DNA from: Centroberyx gerrardi
Taxonomy: Eukaryota > Chordata > Actinopteri > Beryciformes > Berycidae
Direction of reading: 5' to 3'
Assembly (NCBI RefSeq): GCF_048128805.1
Contig: NC_136003.1
Span: 26,410,885-26,474,884, forward strand
DNA length: 64,000 bases
Part shown: positions 1 to 10,540 of the stretch, piece by piece
Numbering within the stretch: position 1 is the first letter of the stretch
Layout: each line of letters starts with the position of its first letter
Notes under the pieces: generated by a model
The model's database searches: none
Told to the model about the DNA's origin: nothing
The model's input: the letters and a program-made list of their open reading frames with translations, nothing else
Program-made: the position numbers and the translations under genes

Positions 1-44
1 TCCAAACTTTCCTGCTTGTTTCACCTTGATTGTTTGCACTGCAG

Positions 45-2572
45 GGATATTCAAGGTAAAACGCTTTTCAGTATTGTCCAATTAACTCATGTTAGGTATT
101 TAGTGATGGATATAAGCTGATTTTATACAAACTGAACTAACACTGTCGTGCGTTTCTCTGTTCCAGTCCATAGTTGGAGTTGCAGGTGGAGCGACCAGAG
201 CGGCTCTGACGGTCCATCAGGCTCGCAGAGACAACATGGCCGACATCTCTGCTAAAGACGGGAGCCAGGTACGACTGAGATTCATCTGATGTGTCACCCA
301 TGTTCTCATAACACCGTTTACTATGGGACATAACTTGGTGAACTGTGGTAACCTGTGGTGAATGACAGGGTTGGGGGTCAATTCATGAATGAACTCATCA
401 ATACCAATTCAACTGAGGAACTGGAATTTGAAAAATCTACAGGAATAAGAATTGGAATTGAACTGGAATTTCAGGAAGTTGAATTTAATCCAATGTAGTT
501 CTGTGAAATTCCATCTTTTTTTGTTTTTTTCTTACCACATATCTGAGATTACACGTAGTGTTATATATTATCAATACTGAATATCTTAACATGTTAAAGG
601 TTCCTTTCAGGTTGTGTTTGATGCAGAACATCTAATCGTAACACATCCATTATGATTGAATGTTTTTGATGTCTTTCATTTGATTCATAATGTTTGATTT
701 ATAATGTTTAGCAGCAAGTCCAGATAACCTCTCTTAAGCCTTGTTCAGACTGCCTTCAGACTAAGAAGTGGAATTTCACGGAATTCAATGGAATTCAATT
801 CTGTCATTCCCATTCAGTTCACATTCTGTTTCCTTAGAGCAATTCCAGTTCCAACTGCAGGAACTGAATTGGAATTCACCATCTACTCTCAATTAAATCC
901 ATGAATGGCTCCAACCGTGTTAAATAACATGGCACACTGTTGTAGTACAATGCTTGATTCAAAGTACCTGTTATATTTTGATTGTTCCAAGGAGGTACAG
1001 TAGTAAATATTAAAGCAGTGGTATTTACCACAGTACAATATTTTACTATGGCATGTAGCCTCATACAGATAAAGGTACCGTGGAGACAATAGTTTCAGAG
1101 CTGCAGTTTTATGAATTTAAATCAATGATAATTCTGTAATACTGGCACCAAATCTGAGAAAACAAAGTTTCTGATGTGGGAATGTTAATGATAATGTTCC
1201 TGGACACCACTCATTCTGGTTTATGTGTTTTATTTTCCACAGGAGACTCTGGTGAATCTGGCCGGTCTGCTGATCAGTTTGGTTCTGATTCCTCTCGTCA
1301 CTGACAACCCACTGTGAGTGTATAGGGTATATAAATGATCAAAAGATGCTTTCAAAGGGAAACTCTCTTAAGATATGACAAGTCAAATGATCACTCTTTT
1401 GTTTTTGAGTATTTGAAGGGTCTGTCATTTTACTGATGTCCCCCTGCTCCCCTCTCCGCCTGTCTCTGCGCCTCAGACTGACCCTCAGCCTCTTCTTCCT
1501 CTTCACCATCCTCCACCTCTACGCCAACTACAAAGCGGTGCGTTCGGTCGTCATGGAAACCTTCAATGAGGCGCGGCTGTCCATTGTGCTGCACCAGTAC
1601 CTGAGAGACGGGCGGATCCTCAGTCCTGTAGAAGCCAATCAGAGAGAACCAGTGTTCTTGGGTGAGAATCGTGGTCGGACGTTGCTTATATATTTTATAA
1701 TCTCTTAAAAGTCAAAATCATGAACACTTTCTGGCTTGTTTTTTTTCCAGAGTTTAGAAAAACGGTGCCAGTCAAACTTGGAGTGAGGCTAAAGGAAGTT
1801 GTACAGAGGTAATTTCATGTGCCAGTTTTGTTTTCACAGTAAATATGGACACACAGTAAAAGATCGACCCAGTTTGATATAATTCCTCTCATTTTCTAGC
1901 CCAGAGGAACTTAATTTGGCTTTGAAGAACAACAACATGCCTTTCCTGTTAGGAGTGAAAAATGGTATGTTAGCCTATCATGTCTTCTTCCCATTTTAAG
2001 TCCACAGAATGACGATTTGTTTGAGTGCCATATAAAACATCTTAAAGTTGCCCACATCTCAGTATTTTTATAACTTTGTTTTCTTCCTCTCAGGCTGTGT
2101 GTGTGTTTGCTTGGGACCAGAAGCATCTGTAGGTGATGAAATCAGAGCGGTGTGTCAAGCTGTTTGTCTCAGCAGCGCTTTGCACCCTGAAGCACCACTG
2201 ACCGGGGCTTCACAACAACCTCTCATACAAAAGAGACAAAGTGAGCCTTTAATTCTATATTTGTTTTCCTCCATGACATGAATAGAGGTGCTTAAATTTT
2301 ACAGTCAGTCACACTGTTGTTATTCTTTTTGAAAGGTCATTGGGAAATGGTGTGTGATAGTCACAAGCTGATGGACCACATTTTCAATCCATTTCTCAAG
2401 GGTAAGCAGGCACAAACCTGTTTAACAAGCCATCAACTATATCTTATGTATTTTCACTGATAGAAAAATGTTTCTGCTGTTTTTAGGTGTGGAAGCGGCT
2501 GGATGGCAGATAAATCGAACTCTGCTGGACTGGGATGAGTGGAGGGTCGAGTGGAAAGCAAAGAGCAGTTGA
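45..2572 (+). CDS. rusf1: RUS family member 1 (DUF647), 3' part of the gene
   Basis: This is the C-terminal part of the vertebrate RUS1-family protein (human RUSF1, formerly C16orf58), a conserved, poorly characterised and probably membrane-associated protein. Inferred exons are 45-55, 167-268, 243 nt further on at 1243-1313, 1477-1661, 1751-1808, 1900-1964, 2094-2240, 2336-2401 and 2487-2572, ending in TGA. All have AG/GT borders and join in one frame of 262 residues. The motifs VAGGATRAALTVHQAR, NMADISAKD, ETLVNLAGLL and LYANYKAVRSVVMETFNEAR match the conserved DUF647 core. Hydrophobic stretches around exons 1243-1313 and 1477-1661 look like membrane segments. The tail contains WRVEWKAKSS. 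The first exon seen is only 11 nt, read as the end of a codon plus I-F-K, and is the weakest part of the model. The 5' half of the gene lies outside the window. No convincing AATAAA lies just after the stop. Confidence 0.9.
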
Positions 2573-3519
2573 AGTGTCAGACACCTGGACCAACTTTCTC
2601 ACTGATTGTTATGTCAAATCATGTAATGTTTTGATATTCTCTGAATACAGTCATAGTACATTTTGTAAGAACCCAGAACTTTGTTTAATTTATTCTTTGT
2701 CCAAACCTCAGTGAAAAAGGACCATAGTAATCCTGTAATACATTTTGGAAGAACACTATACAAATATTACAGAAAAACTATAAGTCCATATAGGAATATC
2801 TGTGATACCATAGGAGATAAGAAAAACACCACAAAGTTTAAGTTCACTATACACTATACACTGTGAGTCCTTCTAGGAATATTATAGTTAATAGTGATTT
2901 TTCTTTAGGTAAATTAAAAGTAGGAAGCAGGTGGTGCAGTGAGCACATGTCATCAATTCAAGTGACTTGCACCACATTTCTTTATTTGATTTTGCCTTTT
3001 ACTATAAAATAGTATATATAAAGACATTGGATTTCCCTGTGCATAAATGTGTCATACAAATGTATGGTTGATTGTGGCACCAGCTGCAGTAGCAGTGCCT
3101 CAAAGCGGCGCTGTTGGGACTGCATAACCAATAAATACACCAAGAAGAAGAAGAAACAATAACATCCGTTGGTCAAACAGGTTTTGGTCAAGTTTTTTAG
3201 AATTTGCAAGAGTAATACCGGAAATGGAGCCTTCAAAATGTAAGTGTAAAATTTGTCACTTGTGAATAAAAAGAATATTTTTTAAAATGATTTCTTGGAA
3301 ACAACGATCGTATTTTCATTTACTAACGAATACTACGTAAGTATAAATTTGGTTTTCACGACGATACTTCATATTATTACAAAAACGTTGTATTGCATGA
3401 GGGTTTTATTTTGAAAATTGTGATCGGAAAGTGTATTTTTGTTTTTGCTTGACAGGTCGCGCAGACGACAACAGAAACATTGATTTGTAACTCCTAAAGT
3501 TAGCATTGTTTAGTATGAA
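2573..3519. other. Intergenic stretch between rusf1 and the THAP-integrase gene
   Basis: This interval holds the rusf1 3' UTR and the promoter of the next gene. No other coding exon is visible. At about 3085-3160 a short stretch ending in repeated GAAGAA units resembles the tail of a dispersed teleost repeat; this is a weak impression. AATAAA occurs at about 3131 and 3264 and could serve as distant polyadenylation signals for rusf1. Confidence 0.4.
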
Positions 3520-6500
3520 ATGGGCAGGTTTAAATGTAGTGCCTTTAACTGCGAAAATTCGAACCAATCTGATGTGAAGTTTTTTAAGTGAGTATTTTAT
3601 ATTCCTAACCTAAATGACCTAAGACCAGGGCATCGTAGCAAGTTTGTGAACTAACGTAGTTAGTTAACACTGGTTAGTTAGCGTTAACTCTGATCTAGCT
3701 AGCTCTTACCGTTAGCTAGCTACGGTGCCCAGCTCAGGACATTTCAATATGTTGATGAGTAAAAGAAAAGCCATCTTCCAAACAGTGTAGCTCATTCAGT
3801 CCCTGTCAACATGGGTTGACTTTTCATTCATTCATTCCCAGCTAATCTCCAAAAACCCCAAGCTACCTAGCGTTAATAGACAAGTATGGACTAGTAATGA
3901 CAAAGGAAAGACAAATTCAAGTCAGTTAACCAGAAGCATTGTCTCACTTTAAGACAGTCAGGTGTGGAGAGAGATTGCCAAGAATAAAAGGTAGGCTGGG
4001 TAGGCTGGGTAGGGTGTGTACAATAACTTTTAAAGTAATGGTCAGTGGAGTATAAGATGTCTTATTGAATTATTAATAAAATGATAGCTAGTATAGTATA
4101 GCTAAAGTACTGCCTGCCTTTATATAAAGGTGGATGGTAAAATGGATTGGACTGAGATCCAGGTAGACCTAGATAGGATGTTCATTACTGTTGCCAGTGG
4201 TTGGCTGGCATGCTGTTTGCATTTAATATTGACTTTCTGGTGCGGGGGTAGCCCTATACATCTGGAGAGAATATCACATTAAACTCGCAGTTATTGTTGC
4301 CTGGCTTATTGGCAAACATACAAAATTGGTAGAATATGGCTTACGCCCTTTTATGTATTGTTAGGATCCACTTGGCAATTTGGCTTACACCCTATTCACC
4401 AAGCAGCTCTTATTTCAGTAAACTTCCAACTCTTTGCATTGTGTGCCTGTTATTCCCACAGTCTTCTTCTACCAAAATACACAGTTACAGGCGGTGATGA
4501 GCAGTGTGAACCATTTTCAACCAAAAGCCAAAAGTTTAAATTTTATGGAAATAAGTGCTGCTTGGTGGATATATGCCAAATTTACCAGTAGATCCCAACG
4601 TTTTAGAAGAGGTGTTAAGTAATGTTTTACTAGATATGTAAATAGATCTTTGAATGGAGTTTGGTGTGACGTTTATATTAATTTACATACGTTTACATAC
4701 AAGAGAGTTGTAGAGACTGTTGTAATCAGTTTTCCATGTCCACAGGTTTCCACTGTACAATCGTCAGAAACTCAAAAAATGGCTCCTCAATATGAAGTGG
4801 AAGGACTGGACTCCGTCTCGTTTCTCCGTCCTGTGCATTAATCACTTTGAGGAGAAGTACATCGACAGAACCGGCAAATTTGTGAAGCTTCGAGAAGATG
4901 CAGTCCCCACTATATTCTCTTTCCCTGAACACATGGAAAAAAAGACGGTACGTATGGAGTCACTCGGTGGCAGCGAAGCATTGGAAAATAAAATAACAAC
5001 TCCTTTTGAGAGGTAAAGATAGTAGGGCAGTTTGTGTTTTTAAGAAGCCGCTAACCAAGACTGCTCTCAGTCCATCTGTTTTTTCATAAGTGGTTTTGAG
5101 AAATTGACAGTAAAATCCGAAACCCCCTCTTTAACCAAGTCCAGCTGTATCTGATCATTTCTCTTGTGTAGCATCACTGCAACTATTGCCACTGAAATTG
5201 TCTCTTTCTGACTTAGGCCGTCATCAACCCAAGAAGTAAGAGATACAAGGTAAGAAGATGTATAATGTTGTTGTCATTGTACTGTTAAAATTCATCAGTG
5301 ATGATTTGTGGACAGATTTTATTAACTTAGTTGCTCTATTTCCCCTAAACTAATAAAACAACAGGGCTTCATTAGATTTGTGTTAAACATTGAGGAAAAT
5401 AATGTACAAACACTTTTATTCAAGCTATTTTTCAGTTCAGCACCATCAGGTTTTGGAGCAGTTGGAGCATTTATATTCATGCACAATTATTTGGAGTACC
5501 TTGATACTATAAGTGCTTTTTGTGTGTGTGGGGTCATCAGTATATGGTTCGTCACAATCACAATAAGGAGGAACTCCTGAAATGATTGAACACACAACTC
5601 AGAAAATGTGTGTGTTTCCCTGTATTCTGAACACAGCCGGCCACTGCTAAAGCCTCACAGACGAATCCGGCTCGTTCTCCACCGGCAGCGGCTCCTACAG
5701 CAGCAAAGCCGTCAGTCCAGAACCAAGAGCCCAGCCGGACAGAGGAGGAGTCTGCTGTGTGAGTAACTTCTAGTCCGGGAAGCCTTGTGGTCTTAGCCTC
5801 TTCATTTAACCAGAGGAAACCGCTGGTGCAGCATCTGCCTCCACTGCAGATTCATGTGACAGTTGGTCTTTACCACAAACTCAATGGAAGCAGCTCTTAC
5901 CCTCTACTACAAACTCTAAGCAGAAAATAGGAGGTTGCAGTGATGTTAGATCAATTCACCAGCTGATTGTTTACGTTGGAAGCTCTGAGCAAATGGCTAA
6001 ATAAAGTTTTCATGCTTAATCCAAACCAGCATAACCATGAATCTAAACTCGTAAATGTTTTGTATTAGATGTGTAGTCATGTGGGTTTTTGTCTCTGTCT
6101 TTTAATGTGTCGTTCTGTTCTGGTTGTGTGTTCAGAGACCCAGAGAAGTTTGACAGGTGGAGGATCATAACGGATGAAGCGCTGATGGAGATCGAGTCAT
6201 TTCCACATTTCTTCCATGGTGACTACTGTTTACCACAGGTACAGGACATGACTGCACATGTTGGCTCATGAGATACATATTTACACATTTTTATTTACCG
6301 CCACCATGGTACATGGTGTGCATGGTGGTGTCTGTCTGTGTGTGTGTGTGTGTGTGTCTGTCTGTGTGTGTGTGTGTCTGTCTGTGTGTGTGTGTCTTCT
6401 GAACACAATAACTCAAGAACAACACATAATAGAAACTTCATACTTACACCACAGGTTCCCCCTATAGAGAAGCACTATAACTCCTTAATGCTTTAAGATA

Positions 6501-8629
6501 CAGAGTTCATATTAATACCACCCATGTGTTATGTGAAGACAAGTATGATGACATTGATTTTTTTGCTAATCAATACAGTAATTAGGTTATTAATAACCTT
6601 GTTAGCATAACTAGTTATGTGTAATATGTCATGGTGATTATAGTGGGACATTAGGCAGCTCAAGTGCCTCTTGTTGTCAGATTCCTTAATTTGCAGTCGC
6701 CCAGTTGCCTTTGTGTAATTTTCTACATGCATCAACAGGATACTCAGTGGGCTCCAGATGATAATTTCAATGTAAGTAGTCAACATGATTTTAAACTACA
6801 ATAGTTCACATTTTATACTCCATGATTCTCATATTTTCAAGTATTTAATGAATTGCTGTTCTATAATTTCCACAGGTAGAGTGTGAAGATCCTGAAAAGT
6901 TAATAGAGGTACGACTACAGACTGAGCAGTCATTTAACATATTGGCCCCGGTTTAATGCAACAGACCGATATTAATTACAAACAAATGCAGTTGGGACAA
7001 TTCATGCCATCACATGTTATATTCCTACATGATCTGATGTTTTACCCTCAGGTGAAAGAGCCTTGGCAGTGGCTTGGTCTGGACGTCAGAGGGCCGTTTC
7101 CCCCGACACAGAACGGGCACAAATACATTCTGACTGTGACAGATTACTACTCCAAGTGGGTGGAGGCTCTCCCGATGCAGCTGTGCCTCGCCTCACAAGT
7201 GGCTGAGCATGTCACGGACATCATCTCCCACTTCGGCTATCCTGTCAGAATCCTCTCCCGACTGCCTCATGACATCGTCCACAAAGTGAGCTCTTACTGT
7301 CCTACGATGCACATCATCATTTACAATACTGCGTTCTCTTAATATTGATCCAAAGTGGCCAGTATCTCACATGGATCTACTGTGTGAATGTGTCCTTATG
7401 CTAGATCAACAGAGAGCTGAAAGATCAGCTGAAGGTCAACATCTCTCTTGTCGTCCATCATCAGCAGACTGGCACCGCGGATTTGATCACACAACACTTG
7501 ATTGACAGGTCTCTGATTTTAGTTCATGACAGTTTGGGTTCTTAAAGGTGCTGTGTGTAGCTTTTTTAAACATCAATATTTCTTTGTCACATTAATTGTG
7601 ATGCCTTGGTATAATTACTATAAACAAATGAGACCATGGTTGAGACGATTGGTAGCCTCTATCTCACACCAGTGATATTGTTAGTGATAGTGTTTCTCAA
7701 AATTAAGACTACATCTCCCATAAACCCTGTTGCTTCCTGTCACAAAGAGGATTTTGCTTCCTGCCCTCTCCGTCCCTGGCGTTGCTCTGGGTGCGTTTGT
7801 TTTCTCTCTGTCTTTACTGAAGAGGATAAACATGTTGAAAGCCTTACACTCTGAAAGTTTTAGCTCAGTTTGTGCTGCAAACTGAGCTAAAACTTTTGTT
7901 CTGTAAAGCAATCCAGCTTGTCTTCTTGGCGATGGTCTTGTTTGTTTACAGTAATTATAATAATGTCTCAAAATTAATGTGGTAATGATTTATTGATGTT
8001 AAAGGAAAAATCCACCCTTGAGTACTCTTACACTGTTATATATCATCAATTTGTAAAGCTCATTGCATTCCAGGAGTTATTTTGTGTTTTATTTACTTTT
8101 TTGGTGAACCCGCTTTCCCAGAAGTTGCCCAGAAATACAAGGTGCATCACCAATAGCTGACTTTTAACAGTGTTAAAGTGTAGGGTGGATTTTTCCTCAA
8201 AAATGCTACACATATCACCTTTAAAGACTCCTATAACTGAAAATTACCATGGTATATATATGCCAAGCCTGCATGTGAACACTAAAGCTTCTGTCACCGA
8301 TGCTTCCCAACAGGATGATAAGCGATCTGATAGAGCAGCATGCGGCCGACTGGGACGTCTTCCTCCCCGCCAAGGTGTTCAGCCTGTGCTTCAAAGAGCA
8401 TTCACAGACCAAGGAGAGGCCTTTCTCAATGCTCTGCTGCAAGGGACTTCAGCCTGTCCAAGCCCCCAGAGGACTGAATGTAAGTTCATCATCGGACGTG
8501 ATTCTAACACTGTCTCAGGTTTTGAATAAAAATGAATGAAATAAAATAAAACGACCCTTCTGTTCTCACCCCTCTGTCCCACAGTATGCTTACTCCAAGA
8601 TCCGGGAGAGCGCTTTTGTGGTTAGATGA
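3520..8629 (+). CDS. THAP zinc finger fused to a decayed Gypsy/GIN-type integrase core
   Basis: Eleven exons (3520-3587, 4746-4947, 5217-5249, 5637-5758, 6136-6238, 6739-6771, 6876-6908, 7052-7285, 7405-7508, 8314-8479, 8585-8629) join in frame to about 380 residues. Residues 1-90 are a complete C2CH THAP domain: C6, C11, C53, H56, the invariant P25 and W35, and the terminal AVPTIF motif. Such domains bind specific DNA, so a nuclear protein is likely. Residues 100-198 are a Pro/Ala/Ser-rich acidic linker spread over small exons. Residues 199-366 match a retroelement integrase core: LGLDVRGPFP, NGHKYILTVTDYYSKWVEAL and DWDVFLP are recognisable. The first catalytic Asp is kept (about D209), but the SDQG motif reads SRLP and the expected Glu helix reads GTADLITQ, so catalysis is unlikely. 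The many host-type introns indicate a domesticated gene. I do not know an established symbol; a GIN-family relative is possible. Start chosen because the ATG is immediately followed by the THAP Cys pair. Confidence 0.8.
7854..7896. repeat. Perfect 19-bp hairpin
   Basis: The arm at 7854-7872 is the exact reverse complement of 7878-7896, separated by a 5-nt loop. It sits inside the miniature element at 7542-8224. Confidence 0.85.
8003..8197. repeat. Nested inverted-repeat element
   Basis: AGGAAAAATCCACCCT at 8003-8018 is matched exactly by its complement ending at 8197. This 195-bp unit lies inside the larger element at 7542-8224, so one miniature element appears inserted in another, or the larger one carries sub-terminal repeats. 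Confidence 0.55.
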
Positions 8630-9478
8630 GATATCTGACATGCGTTTGGTGAGTTAAGTCCATTGTTTGAATTTTGTGTGTGTACATGCATTTATATAAT
8701 AGGTGAAGTTCCCCCGGTGGTCATGGGATTTCTGGAATATCATCAGTTTTTAGGTGTTTTCCAGACAGGGAATTTGATCAGTTGGTTCCAACAAACTTCC
8801 ACAGCAACCTCGCTCTCTTGAATTTTTGTCATTCTGTAGTTCAAAATGTATTTCAGATTTTACTCATTTGTTTTCCCTCCATCAATTAATTGGACGCTCA
8901 TTTGTTTGATATATGCAGTTCATTTTTGTATCGTACTTTTTGGATATTTATGTTTGTGTTTATTTCTAACATGTAACAACAAAAAAATAAATAAGAAACA
9001 AAACAAGAAAATCCATCAAATAAGCCCAAAAAAAAAGAAACAACAGTAATATTTGTAATATTTTATTACGGTTGTTGACATTGTACTACGATGGAGTGTC
9101 CTACAAATGCATCTCAGAAACAGTATCGCTCCAAATATGTGTAAAAGAGAATAGAATTTTACCGTGTTTTACATAATAATGTTTTTGTTTTTTGTTTTTT
9201 CTTTACCTGAAACTCATTTCTTATTGCTCTTTCATCTTTGTTTCATGATGAGTTGATCCTTTTGGTAGTGGAAGGTAATAACAGAGTAATGAGTGGTAAT
9301 AACAGAGTGGAAGCTAACACTCCTTTCCTTTCCTCTTACAGATTTTACCACAGCCGGACCAGGCATTGAGCTGGAAAACATAAGACTACTAACTGCTGTC
9401 CCTATTTGTTTGTTTGTTTTTATTTTGGGTGATGAAATGATGTTAAATTTGTTAATAAAGTTGCTTTAAAAAAGAATT
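8630..9478 (+). other. Spliced 3' UTR of the THAP-integrase gene
   Basis: The last coding exon runs past the stop to a GTGAGT donor at about 8650. A matching acceptor (CTTACAG) at about 9340 begins a terminal exon. The terminal exon ends near the AATAAA at 9454-9459. The stop is only about 21 nt before the last junction, too close to trigger nonsense-mediated decay by the usual rule. A second frame stays open across this junction for some 30 codons (ending SWKT and TAA), so an alternative C-terminus is possible. Confidence 0.55.
9454..9459 (+). terminator. Polyadenylation signal AATAAA of the THAP-integrase gene
   Basis: An AATAAA hexamer lies shortly after the terminal exon of this gene, followed by a T-rich and A-rich stretch. 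No other gene end is near. Confidence 0.65.
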
Positions 9479-9589
9479 AAGTCTTAATTAAGTCTGTCGT
9501 TAATTTCATGAGACATGCAGCATGCAAACTGAGACTGTAAATCCTCCTGTGTAAAACAATATCGGCCTGTTCACTTAAGCAAAGTTATA

Positions 9590-9770
9590 TAATAAGCTTG
9601 TTGGCCTAGTCATAGTGTTCTGTTACAGCAACACACAGCCATCTTGATGGGAAAATAACAGGTGATTATAATCAAATGACAGCCACAGCCAATGAGCTGT
9701 GTATAAGGTAAAGCACTGGTAGGAAATGCATGTGACATCATGGGAATACTATGAATAGCGTCCCCACCAT
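9590..9770 (+). repeat. Dispersed repeat, copy 1
   Basis: This stretch recurs in inverted orientation at 39715-39905. Shared blocks include GATTATAATCAAATGACAG, CCAATGAGCTGTGTAT and GCATGTGACATCATGGGAAT. No coding capacity or terminal repeats were seen. The family is not identified. Confidence 0.65.
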
Positions 9771-10540
9771 GACTTGTTTTCCACTTATAAGATACAAGTT
9801 CACTTTTGTGCTATGTTGCTGTAAAAATGTACAAATGATCCGTCCATAAATGCAATATACAGCATATCTGCAATATAGGGGTATCTGCTATGCAGGAGCT
9901 GCTGCATCTGTATCTGCACAGGCAATTACAAGACAATTACAAGTTACAACTTTTGTGATTACAAATTACATTGTTCATGTAAACACTACAGTACTAATTT
10001 GCTAGTTTGTCCATACAGAATGGATCAAACAGATCACTGACAGCCTCGTTATCAATAATTTAACATCTAGGTGAATTAATAAACAGTAGCCTTCACAGGG
10101 ATGATGAGTTATTCTCACAACACTCTGTGTGTAGTCTGTGCACAGTTAAAAACCCTTCTTAACAGGAGATTTGAACTTATTAATTCCATAGACCCAGGAA
10201 AAAAAGTGAGGAAGAGGAAACATCTCCCACAGGAACCAAATATACCAAACTGCGGGCTTGCAGGACTCTCAGCCTGAAGCGGCTGAACAGCAAAAGAAGG
10301 AAACGACAGTGAAACTACCTTTGTTGAGCAGCTTCACACAGCAACAATTAAATTTAAAAGTGTTCAACAAATGTTCCTCGAAAACTTTGTGGCTCGTTGA
10401 ACGCAACTGGACTGAATAAAGTTTAGGCGCCGCCCTCTACCGGTTGACAGCGGCAGTGCGGGTCTGGATCTGACAGCTGTTGTCGCTGTGCAGCGTGGGA
10501 GAGCAGCGGAGGCGTAGCTGTGTGCAACGAACCGCAAGAA
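9771..10540. other. Upstream region of elob
   Basis: No coding exon is seen. The last 150 bases (10420-10540) become GC-rich with several CpG pairs and lack a clear TATA box, in keeping with a housekeeping promoter for elob. The rest is AT-rich without recognised structure. Confidence 0.4.

Larger units (their letters stand above)
7542..8224. repeat. TTAA-flanked miniature inverted-repeat element
   Basis: TTAA occurs at both ends (7542-7545 and 8221-8224). Just inside, AGGTGCTGTGTGTAGC on the left pairs with AGGTGATATGTGTAGC on the complement of the right end, 14 of 16 matching. This looks like a non-autonomous element with a TTAA target duplication, a habit of piggyBac-type transposons. It lies in the intron between integrase exons 9 and 10. 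It contains a second inverted-repeat element and a long hairpin. Confidence 0.6.

Noticed and set aside
8170-8529. A 119-codon frame overlapping integrase exon 10
   Set aside because: It is a different frame from the integrase reading and begins inside a miniature element.
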